A stretch of 64,000 nt of DNA, from the NCBI GenBank assembly GCA_963675135.1, contig OY776124.1, forward strand, positions 18,784,066 to 18,848,065, in the 5' to 3' direction. Numbering within the stretch: position 1 is the first letter of the stretch; every line of letters starts with the position of its first letter. This DNA is from Galeopsis tetrahit (Eukaryota > Streptophyta > Magnoliopsida > Lamiales > Lamiaceae). Positions 34,118 through 43,282 of the stretch are shown in pieces. Made by a program: the position numbers and the translations under genes. Under the pieces are notes generated by a model that was given only the letters and a program-made list of their open reading frames with translations, made no database searches and had not been told where the DNA came from.

Positions 34118-35079
34118 GGGGGTGTATTCAATTGAGATTCTGTTGGATTTTTTTGGACTTTTAAAATCTGGGGGTATTCAATTCGGATTTTAAAAAGCCC
34201 TTCCAAATTTTGAGGTATTCAATACGGATTTTAAAAAGTCTTTAGAAATTTTTAGGTATTCAACAATCTATAGATTTTAATACTCTATGGATTTCGTTGG
34301 ATTCTCTTTCAAAAATATAAATAAATTTCACTATTCAAAATCTCTTCTAAAAAGCAGAGATTTCAACGGATTCTCTTAGAAGACTTGAAAGAGAAGAAAA
34401 AAAAAACTTTGTTAACAAATGTTCTTCGATAAGCATCACAGATTCTTCACCACCATTATTATCGTGAAAGAGATGTAAGACTTGAAAGAGAAGAAAAAAA
34501 AACTTTGTTAACAAATGTTCTTCGATAAGCATCACATATTTTTCACAATTCCCCATTGGTGTTGAATATCATAAAGATTTTGGTGGTCAAGGTCGTCATC
34601 CCAAAAATGCAATTTTTAGTATTGGCTTGTGCTGGATTACATAACTTTCTTAGGAAAGAATGTAGCTCTGATGAATTTTCAGTCGAATATAAAAAGATAA
34701 CTTTCTTCGAAAAGAATGTCAGCTCTGATGAATTTCCACAGTCGAATATAAAGAAGATCAAGATTCACCACATCTCACAAAGAAACTGAAGGTTATGTGG
34801 AAAATGAGACTGAGGTATAAACGTGATGGAAATGAAGATGAGAATAATAATTTTTAATAATAATTTTTTTTGAACTAGTTTTAGGGACGTAGTTTATGGA
34901 AATACATATAAATCAATAAAAAAAAATGTGTATTTCAGAATCCTGATAAATCTATAAAAATCCATATAAATCAATAAAAAAGTCAGTCAAACTCTGCATA
35001 GAGTCTATGGATTTTCTAAATCCACCGACTTTTGAAAGTCCAAAAAAATCCAACAGAATCTCAATTGAATACAACCCCC
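34118..35079. mobile_element. PIF/Harbinger-derived TIR element
   Basis: The 5' end GGGGGTGTATTCAATTGAGA and the 3' end (complement of tctcaattgaatacaacccc) form an inverted repeat of about 49 bp with few mismatches. TAA occurs on both sides (34114-34116, one base off the left end, and 35080-35082), matching the Harbinger duplication. A transposase tail is recognisable at about 34618-34680 on the plus strand (VLACAGLHNFLRKECSSDEF), like the C-terminus of PIF/Harbinger DDE transposases. The rest of the transposase is gone. An 88-bp-spaced direct repeat (agacttgaaagagaagaaaa) lies at 34380-34535. Confidence 0.82.
34556..34789 (+). pseudogene. PIF/Harbinger transposase C-terminal remnant
   Basis: A short frame containing LVLACAGLHNFLRKECSSDEF matches the conserved ALHNFIR-type C-terminal block of Harbinger transposases. 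The catalytic D-D-E residues lie upstream in intact enzymes and are absent here. The following segment partly repeats the SSDEF region. Confidence 0.65.
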
Positions 35080-35082
35080 TAA

Positions 35083-36093
35083 ATTTCACAGATTCGAAAG
35101 AGTGAAAAGACCCACGGGACACCCACTTTCTCTTTCGAATTCTGTGAAATTTAAGATTGTTGTTGCCACCACAAGAATATTTGAGGTGTAGACAACCAAA
35201 TTTTCTCCAGGTTTAACAAGTTTCAAAGAGAGAAAAAAAAAGAGACCCGTGGGACACCGACATCAGTCTCTCGTTTGAAGACCCGTGAAACCGAGGAAAA
35301 TTTGGCAAAGAACCCGGCAAAATAGTATGAAACAGAAATCAATTAAGAACAATTTATTTCTCAGCAAATTGATATTCGTAACATACATATATGTATTTGA
35401 ATTGAAATAAAATTGAGACATAAAAAATAAATGAAAAAGAAGAAGTTACCGATGAAGATGACTGCGGCAAGAGAAACGGTCTCACAATGTGTGCTGCAAA
35501 TTCAATATTGTTGTGTTGTATTTCTGCTTATCAATGTGAAAAAAATTGATAAGTGCATGAATTGTACATATATACAGTAAATAGAAGAAAATAAAAAAGC
35601 TAGTGTATTTGCTGGTATGTGTATATGGAATGAAATAAGATGTTAGGCTCGAAGAATTACTTGATTCTTGAACTGATTCTTGAACTCCTCTTGACACGAC
35701 TGCTGCTTTGTTGAAGTTGTGAAGAAAATCAAAAGAATGCATGACTTTATATAGGCACGAAGATGAGATAATATCTCAACAGAAAATTCCCTAAATTACA
35801 GGAATTGATGCCTATCAAATACTAACATGAAATATTTATTTTCAAGTGAATGCAAAGTGGGCTTCCTATTAGATGAATTTAAATATCTTTGGGCCTTTCT
35901 ATTAGATGAATTTAAAGACGTTTTGGTGCAGATATTTATGAGTATTGCTTATTCTTTTGCTCAATAAATCAAAAGACTACATTACGTCTTTAATTGAGCC
36001 ACAAAATTTAAGTATGGAAAACATTGAAATAATTTCGCAATTCATCCACTTCAAAGACAAATGTACTTGTGGATGAAATACGAGGGGGCAATT
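35083..36093 (+). other. Tat 3' internal region and polypurine tract
   Basis: Contains two related blocks (near 35095-35150 and 35225-35290) with agacccgtgggacacc-type motifs. The 3' end is the polypurine tract gagggggcaattt (36082-36094) abutting the 3' LTR. A TATA-like stretch and a minus-strand frame at 35482-35742 are not convincing as a gene. Confidence 0.6.
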
Positions 36094-37239
36094 TGTAGAC
36101 GAGGAAAATTCAATTACGAATTAAATTGCGACGCGTGGAAATTACGGGTTAAACATTAATTAAATTTATTATTTATTTGTTGGAATAAATTTAATTCCTA
36201 AAATAAAGATATAATTAATTAATATTTTGTTCCCTCCAAATTAATTTGGGCCTTGAAAAATCAATGAGTTAAAATGGATCTTCGAAGCCCAATAAATAAA
36301 GACGGACCTCTAAAAGTCCGATAAATAAAGACGGACCTCTAAAGTCCAATAAAACAAGACGGGCCTCTAAAGTCCCATAAATGAAGATGGGCCTCTAAAG
36401 TCCAACAAATCAAATTGAGCCCAAATCAAATTGAGCCCAAATAGGGTATTCTTAGCCCAAATCAAATTGAGCCCAAGTAATTCAAAATTCGAAATCCTAA
36501 CTACTTGCACAAAAATCTTCAGGCCTACACCTATAAATAGAGGTCTCATTTCATTCATTTTCATGATCAAGAAATCAGAAGCATTCAAGGCTCTAAAATT
36601 CTCTGCAGAGATTTTAGAGTGTTCTTCAGCAAGCGGAGGATCTTCAAAGGCGTTCTTCGTGCAAAGCGACGAGAAGTGGTGTTCGAGTGGAGATCAAGGT
36701 GCCAAGCCTCTTCGATTCGGCGTTTCTTCAAGGCGTTCTTGGGGAAAAGCAGCAAGAAGCAGTGTTCGAGTGGAGATCAAGGTGCTAAGCCTCTTCGATT
36801 CGACGTTTCTTCAAAGTTCTTCGTGGATCTTCAACGGAAAAGTCCCGAAAAAGTCCCGAAAAGTCCCGAAAAGTCCCGAAAATCAACGTTTAATCCAAAA
36901 TACGGCGTCAAGCCTTTGGATTAACGTTACAAAGTCCCAAATTCAAGAACGATCTTCAACGACGTTCATCCAAAAAGTCCTTAAAGTCGGCGGTTAATCC
37001 AAAATACGGTGCTAAACCTTTGGATTAACGTTATAAAAAGCCCCAAATACAAGATCGGAAAGGATTCGGCTACGGATCCAGCTCCAAAAGCTCAAGAAAT
37101 CCAAGTGAAGTCCAAGAAGAGAGAATCAGAGGAGAAATTAGAAATTGTAACCCGCAAATACTCGGTTTTAATCCGAAATTAAATAAAATCGTTTACCATT
37201 TTCGCGTTTTTATATTTAATTCACGAATTTGTGTTCACA
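36094..37239 (+). repeat. 3' LTR of the Tat element
   Basis: The 1146-bp LTR runs from TGTAGACGAGG to TTCACA and is followed by the ATACG duplication. Compared with the 5' LTR it lacks one roughly 35-bp unit and one decamer, has three extra bases early on, and otherwise differs by about eight transitions. Confidence 0.94.
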
Positions 37240-37244
37240 ATACG

Positions 37245-37548
37245 ATCTATCAAAACTAACCAACTCAAGTTGCACTAATCAAGCTTTAACATATAATCTA
37301 ATAATTGAATTCAAGTAAATGATCATTCAAAATCCATTATCCTAACCAAAACACCACCAATATAATTAAACAATCCAAATCAAACTAAAAATCTAATTTC
37401 CTCATAAATTCAAATACCCAAACACAACAAATCTAGTCAATGACTAAATTAACAAAATAAAGCAAACACATAGAAAATAGATAACAAAACATTAAATTCA
37501 AAGAATTGTCTTCAAATTCTCTCCAAAGCCTACAATAAAATGGCAATT
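37245..37548. other. AT-rich flank of the Tat insertion
   Basis: This should be the continuation of the 1157-1368 MITE-like target. I could not pair it with the left part, and nothing else is recognised. Confidence 0.4.
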
Positions 37549-38519
37549 ACTTATGTGTATCAGTTACATGTATGTAACTGGCTATTTACCCTCCTTTTTT
37601 AATAAGTCCACACTCTCTTCTTTTAGGTACTCCCTTCTTTTAGGCACTTATATGTACAAGTTACATACATGTAAACTAAATCCAATTTTTTACATGAGTT
37701 ATTAGTTATTTACCTTCTTTTTTATTAAGTTCACCCCCAAATTTTTTAAAAGAAAAATACATGTAAAATACTATATTACCATTTTATCAATTAAATTAAA
37801 ATACAACTTATTAAAATTATAATTATACACCGACTATTGATTCACCAATGAATCACCACGAAATCAAATATTATTCTATTTTTTAAAATTTTTAAAAATA
37901 AATATAAAAACATAACGAATATTAAAAAAAATATGAAACTCAAAAATAAAATTATGAAATAAAATTTCCAGTTTTTTTTTTCAAAAAATGACCAAAATTT
38001 AGGAAAAATAGAAAAAAAAAACTAAACTAAAAAAATTCAATTTTTTTCTAATTTGGGTATAAATGTACGAATATAATATGCTCACTTTCTAGCTTTAATC
38101 TGATTTATAATAACTAAAATTATTTTGTTATGTCTTCATTATTTCTAAAATGATATTTGATTTATTACAAGTTTTTTAAGGTTGTAGATTATTTTTTAAA
38201 ACTAATTAATAACATAATCTAATTGAAAAATAAAATTTATATTTAGAAACTTAAATGAGTGGAGAATTGGGGAAGAAACCAGCATAATATTGCATCAGCT
38301 TTATTATTTTCTTTGGGGTCATCGCCATGTTGATGCATTCATATGTTTATTGAGTGTGATCGTATCTATTAATTGAATTGTGTGTTCAGTGTGATTCATT
38401 CTCACTTTTGTTCTTCTTACTAGTTAGTTAATATCATTTTTTTAATATTAATGTATTAATTTGCAAGGTATGCCTGGAATTATAAATGTGTTAAGTTATG
38501 TATTTTTTGTTAAATATAA

Positions 38520-38880
38520 ATATTAGTTTAAATACGATATAGTATTAGTACGCCTATGGTATAGTACTAGTTAATATATTGTATAGTACTAGAGATTAAT
38601 GTGGGTATAAAAATATTATTTAATATATGAACTAATACTATACAATATTTGAATTTATACTATACTATATTTGAACTAGTACCATAGAGTATGTGAACTA
38701 ATACTATACAATATGTGAACTAATACTATACTATATTTTAACTATGACTATAAAGTGTGTGAACTCAAAACTCGAAAAAATTAGAACTTGTACCAGTATA
38801 AACTAATATTATACTATATATGAACTAATACGTACAATACTGCATATTAACTAATAATATATCATAATACTTATCAAATG
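38520..38880. repeat. Degenerate 22-24-bp tandem repeat
   Basis: Units like gaactaatactatacaatat recur about ten times with drift, alternating with actagtaccatagagtatg-type variants. It is a local minisatellite with no coding role. Confidence 0.75.
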
Positions 38881-39444
38881 TTATCATAACACTTATAAAC
38901 TAAAAATTATATTCATAAAAAATTAAAATAAAGTGATTAAAAAATGAAAGTTCAAATGAAAAATATAATTAAACAATGTAAAACGAAGTGAAATTTGTAA
39001 GGAATGAAGTAAATTTTTGAAAGGATAAGGTGAAAATTATACACCAATTAATTAAAGTAAAATAGTACCAATAAAATTGAACACTTGTCTAAGAGAGGTG
39101 AGAGTTTTATTTTTTTAAAATAAATTATTATTATACTATTTAATACTTAAAAAAAACAATTAATATTATTTTTAAAATTTTCTTATTAGACTTTAAAATT
39201 TTAGAATAATTATTTATGACATAAAAATAAAGTACATTAAAAAAATTATCATTTGAAACACAAATGATAAATAGGAAGAAAAATAAATTAAAAAAATAAT
39301 ATTAAAAAGATAAATATAAATATCAATTGAGTAAAATAAAAAAATAAAATTTAAAAAAAATAATGGAGTATTATTTTTTAACGATAAAATTAAAAAAAAA
39401 TTAATTGAAGTAAAATAAAGGCCAATGAAAAAATTTATGTATTA

Positions 39445-39600
39445 AATTGATATAGTAAATAGGTCATGTGTTATTTGTAATGAGTTATTGGATTGGATAT
39501 AGTAAATGAGTCATGTGTTATTTATAATGAGTTATTAGATTGAATATAATAGTTACAATATATTGGATTGGATATAATAGTTACATACATGTAACTGGTA
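39445..39600. repeat. Short tandem duplication, unit about 57 bp
   Basis: gtcatgtgttatttgtaatg with the following gagttattggattggatata appears twice, with a third partial copy. Confidence 0.65.
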
Positions 39601-39689
39601 CACAAGAGTGGAACTCTTATTTAAGTTAGCTGAGGGTAGAACTGTCATTTCACATGTAACTGTAACTAATTTGCAAAAGAAAATCTTGG

Positions 39690-39735
39690 TGGGTGTCCTC
39701 AACAAAAGTCTTGTGTGCGCATAACCGTGACCGCT
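39690..39735. other. Orphan Mutator-like TIR end
   Basis: gtgggtgtcctcaac through gcgcataaccgtgaccgc resembles the right TIR of the neighbouring element at 39781-40954. It may be the remaining end of a related deleted copy. No partner end was found. Confidence 0.45.
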
Positions 39736-39780
39736 ATTTAATTAGCAAAGTGGACTTGAGAGGCTTAAGGACTGAATTAA

Positions 39781-40954
39781 GGGCGCGGTTATACACACCA
39801 ATCTATTGAGTACACCCACCTAACATTTGTTTGATCTTTCAGGACATGTGAAATGTCCCATATACCCCTCGTGTAAAATTTATGAAAAAAAATGAAGATG
39901 AGTACACCCCCTTCTATTTCACTACAGAATCATCTCCACCACCACCACCACCACCAAAACAAACACCATTCTTCAACATAAAAAACTCCAACAACACAAA
40001 ATTTCAACAAAAATAAAAAATTTCTTAAGATGTTCGAAAATATTAACTGAACAAAGTTAAATGTACGAAATTTTTTACCCAACAAACTCAATATGTTCGA
40101 AAAAAATTCATGAACAACTTTCATTTGTCCGAAAAAAAAATGGACATCTTGTTCGAAATTTTTTATTGAAAAAACTCAAGTTGTTCGAAATTTTTTCCCC
40201 AACATACACAAATTGTTCGGAATTTTTTCATGAACAAACACAAGTTGTTCGAAAATAATCCCTAACAAACTGAAAAACCCTTAATTTTTACAAAAACCCT
40301 AATTTTTTCAAAAACCCTAATTTTCGTAAACTTTCCTGAAGCGGCGGCGGCGAGGGGAGATGGTGGCGGAGAGGAGAGGGGTGCGAACGGTCGCGTCGCT
40401 GGGAGGAGAGCGGCGGCGGCCACGTCCTTCTTCAAAGCAGTTGCGGCGACGGGAGGGCACGAGGGAGGAGGGGTGCGAACGGCCGCGTCCTTCTTCAAAG
40501 CAGCGGCGGCGCTGCAGTGACTGGAGGGAGATGGCGGCGGAGAGGAGGGGTGCGATCGGCCGCGCCGTTGGGAGTAGGGCGACGACGGCCACGCCATTGG
40601 GAGTAGGGCGACGACGGCTACGCCGTTGGGAGGAGGGCGACGACTGGAGGGAGAGGGGAGGGGAGGGCGCTGTGGGGGCGAGGGCGGGCGGCAGCGCCGA
40701 CTGGAGAGAGGGGAGGTGGGCAGCGGCGCCGCTAAGGAGGGAGGGGTGGTAGGCGGCGCCAATTGGGAGGGAGGGGGAGGTGGGTGCACCTTTGTGTGTG
40801 AAAATGTGAGAAATTAGGGAAGATAAAGAATTTAATTAGGGTTTGAAATGAGGGGGTATTTTTTAGATTTCCACGTGGGTGTCCTCATCTTATGGTGTGT
40901 GTACTCATCCAGTGGGTGTCCTCAATAGGTTGGTGTGTGTGTATAACCGCGCCC
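39781..40954. mobile_element. Mutator-like element with GC-rich cargo (Pack-MULE-like)
   Basis: The TIRs begin GGGCGCGGTTATACACACC and end with the complement (gtgtgtataaccgcgccc), with about 40 bp of similarity. A perfect 9-bp duplication, CTGAATTAA, flanks it (39772-39780 and 40955-40963), the Mutator signature. It encodes no transposase. Inside are a 35-37-bp tandem series around gttcgaaattttttc (40040-40260), two or three telobox-like aaaccctaa motifs (40270-40320) and a GC-rich block (40335-40790). Confidence 0.9.
40335..40790. other. GC-rich captured-sequence candidate inside the Mutator-like element
   Basis: The CpG-rich block contains repeated units such as gggagtagggcgacgacggc. Frames are open on both strands: a Pro/Ser/Arg-rich one on the minus strand at 40262-40789, and Arg/Gly-rich ones on the plus strand starting at the ATG at 40360. 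Strand and product cannot be decided. Preceding aaaccctaa motifs are typical of plant promoters and 5' leaders, which favours captured host gene sequence. Confidence 0.45.
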
Positions 40955-41231
40955 CTGAATTAACCGTGGGTTTGACTATATGCACCTCCATTTCGAAGAG
41001 ATGCATTCCCCCTTTCAATTTAATAATATAATAATTATTTAAAAAATTAAAAATACCCTTCATTAAAATGCATCATACTAAAAGCACCCCTTACTGAACG
41101 CACCCCCCTATTGTCATTTCTTTCACTTTTCCCCTAAACCACCATTTCTGGTGACCACCAAACCAAAAAAGGTCCAAAATTCCAAAAAAAAAAAAAAAAA
41201 AACTTAGAAAAATCACAAATTTTTTTTATAA

Positions 41232-41439
41232 ATTTCGACCAACCAGTGTCGACCATATACACTCTCGTCGACAACGATTGGTCGACAAAAGTGTATATGA
41301 TCGACATTGAGCGATCGAAAAAAAGTAAAATTTTATTTTTTAACTATTTTCGACCATATAATGTCGACCAAATACACACTCATCGACAACAATTTGTCGA
41401 TGAGTGTGTATTTGATCGACATTATATGGTCAAAAATAG
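41232..41439. repeat. Two adjacent long hairpins
   Basis: The right-hand hairpin has 45-nt arms (41344-41388 and 41395-41439) with two mismatches and a 6-nt loop. The left one (about 41234-41322) is a diverged relative with more mismatches. Both are built on gtcgac-containing arms. Confidence 0.88.
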
Positions 41440-41519
41440 TAAAAAAAAAAAAAAAGGGGTTATGCAGCAAAGCTGCACAAAACCCTAATTAACTCAAAAA
41501 ATTGGGGGCTTGAGATTCG

Positions 41520-42010
41520 GTCGTGGGCAGCGGTCGTCAGATGGGGGAAGGGAGGGAGAAAAGTGGTCGCGTCCGGTGGTGTGCGTCAATGGCGCGGCCC
41601 AGTTAGAACAGAAAATTTAAAAAAAAAAAAAAAAACCTACATGTGTGCGTCAATGGCAGTCGGCGGCAAGAGGGTCGGTGGTGGAGAAGGGACGGAGAGA
41701 GGTGGTCGCGGCCGATGGTGGGGGAGGCGGCCACTGGCAGCGGAGGGGGGAGGTGAATGAATTTTTATTTTTCTTGCGGGTTTTTTCCCAAATATGGGAG
41801 GGAAGGGAGGGAGGGGGAGGAGAAGGGTTGGGCGGCGGGCGACGTCGGGTTGATGGGGAAGGGAGCGGCCGGACAAAGGGAGGGGGGGTGATCGGGACGG
41901 GGCTGGGAGGAAAAAATCTCAGAAAATTAAAAGGGGTGGGAAGGGGAGCAAGGGCGGGGGCGACGACGGGGTTTGGTGGAGTGGTTTGGGGGGGGGAGAG
42001 AGAGAAGATG
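41520..42010. other. GC-rich block in the second Mutator-like element
   Basis: Purine-skewed (G-rich on the plus strand), with open frames on both strands of low-complexity Gly/Arg or Pro/Ser type. It contains two similar starts (gtgtgcgtcaatggcgcggc near 41579 and gtgtgcgtcaatggcagtcg near 41643) each linked to a poly-A tract, suggesting an internal duplication. No product is recognised. Confidence 0.45.
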
Positions 42011-42032
42011 AAGATGATGATGGAGAAATTAG

Positions 42033-42232
42033 TATTATGGAATAATTCCATGATTATCTCTACCTTCCTTGTATATAGTCATTTATTGTAAATCGTAACG
42101 GTAAATCATCATTAGTATAAATCGTAACGGTAAATCATCATTAGTGTAAATCGTAACGTTAGCTAATCAATGTAATATAAATAGGAGTACCCTTATCAAT
42201 GATAATCATCTTTCCCATTCATCATTCTTACA
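42033..42232 (+). repeat. 5' LTR of the copia element
   Basis: 200 bp, ending CTTACA. It holds two and a half copies of a 29-bp unit (taaatcgtaacggtaaatca) and a TATA box, TATAAATAGG, at about 42176-42185. Confidence 0.93.
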
Positions 42233-42308
42233 TGGTATCAGCCTTCTTTCGATCTTAAACACTTCTCCTCCGACGAGCCAGTCCCCCTCGTTTCCTCTCA
42301 TATCGAGC

Positions 42309-43282
42309 TTGCCCCCCTCGATCTACATTCCAATGGCCGATTTTTCAGTCCCCATGAATGTATTGATACATATGGTTACGGTCAAACTGACCTCCACAAA
42401 CTTTCTTCTATGGAAGAAGCAGGTCCTTCCGATGTTACTCAGTGTCGATCTATTCGGTTTTGTTGATGGAACCACCGTTGCCCCTCCCACCACCGCCAAC
42501 AACGCCGCCAATCCGGCCTACACCAACTGGCGTGCTAAGGATCAAAGAGTCATTGGTCTTCTCCTCTCCTCTCTCACCGAGGAATCACTCTCCGAAGTAA
42601 TCGACTGTGACACCTCTCGGAGCGCTTGGGTCGCCCTTGAGGCTGCCTTCAGTCACTCATCTCAGTCTCGCATCACTCAAGTCCGCGAAGAACTCATTCT
42701 CCTCAAACGAAACGATATGCATGTTGCCGATTACGGTCGTAAATTCAAACTCATTTGCGACCAACTGGCCTGTATTGGAAAGCCCATCGATGACTCGAGC
42801 AAGTCTCATTGGTTTCTCCGCGGCTTAGGACCTCACTTTGGGGGATTCTCCGACAATCGCATGTCCATGACTCCAGTCCCACCCTTTCGGGATCTCCTTC
42901 ATCAGGCCACAACCTTCGAGATCATGAACAAGCCCCCTGATGCTGCTCCCCCTCAGGCTGCTTTTATTGCTCATGGTCATCCTCGCCCCACTTCTAACTC
43001 CTCAACGCATCCTCACGGCCAGGCCATCCATCGCAACGACAACTCATCCTCGTTTCGGGGTGGTCGCCATGGTTCCGGTCGAGGTGACCGTCGGCCTTAT
43101 GTTCCTCGTTGCCAGATCTGTCGGGGCGATCACTATGCTGACAAGTACCCTGGTCGCTATGCTCGCCCACCTGAGCACTCCGCCGCTCCGTCGTATGCTC
43201 GTCATCGCGATCACTCCTCCGCCCATCTGGCTCAGGCCTTTCACTCTGCCTGCTCGATTGATCCGCCCCTACCTCTGACTGA
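42309..43282 (+). pseudogene. gag: Copia gag, degenerate
   Basis: The frame opens with MPPSIYIPMADFS; the gag core follows (KLTSTNFLLWKKQVLPML, SSLTEESLSEVIDC, REELILLKRNDMHVADY). The zinc knuckle reads CQICRGDHYADKY and lacks the normal spacing and last cysteine. The protease start DSGAS (43289-43303) is in another frame, preceded by TGA at 43280-43282 where tryptophan is usual. Gag and pol are thus separated by at least two lesions. Confidence 0.85.

Larger units (their letters stand above)
1374..37239 (+). mobile_element. Tat-lineage Ty3/gypsy LTR retrotransposon, about 35.9 kb with nested insertions
   Basis: Two LTRs in direct orientation (1374-2562 and 36094-37239) are flanked by a perfect 5-bp duplication, ATACG (1369-1373 and 37240-37244). 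The internal order is primer-binding site, gag, protease, reverse transcriptase, RNase H, a second RNase H, integrase, a long 3' region with an antisense gene, a polypurine tract and the 3' LTR. The second RNase H is diagnostic of the Tat clade. Removing the CRM element and one CTAAA copy leaves about 15.6 kb, including a Harbinger-type insertion. LTR divergence by eye is about 8 transitions in 1140 aligned positions plus repeat-unit changes, so the insertion is recent. Gag carries stop codons, so this copy is probably not autonomous. Confidence 0.95.
37549..39608. mobile_element. Possible TIR-bounded AT-rich element
   Basis: tgtgtatcagttacatgtat (about 37555) and tacatgtaactggtacacaa (about 39586) form an inverted pair of about 26 bp. 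Between them lie AT-rich DNA and tandem repeats and no transposase. No clear target duplication is seen, so the element call is tentative. Confidence 0.35.

Noticed and set aside
38520..38880. CRISPR-like array
   Set aside because: The units are contiguous and drifted, with no constant repeats separated by unique spacers, in a plant genome.
40262..40789. Pro-rich minus-strand frame of 175 codons in the Mutator-like element
   Set aside because: Frames are open on both strands of a GC-rich repetitive block; no evidence favours this one as a gene.
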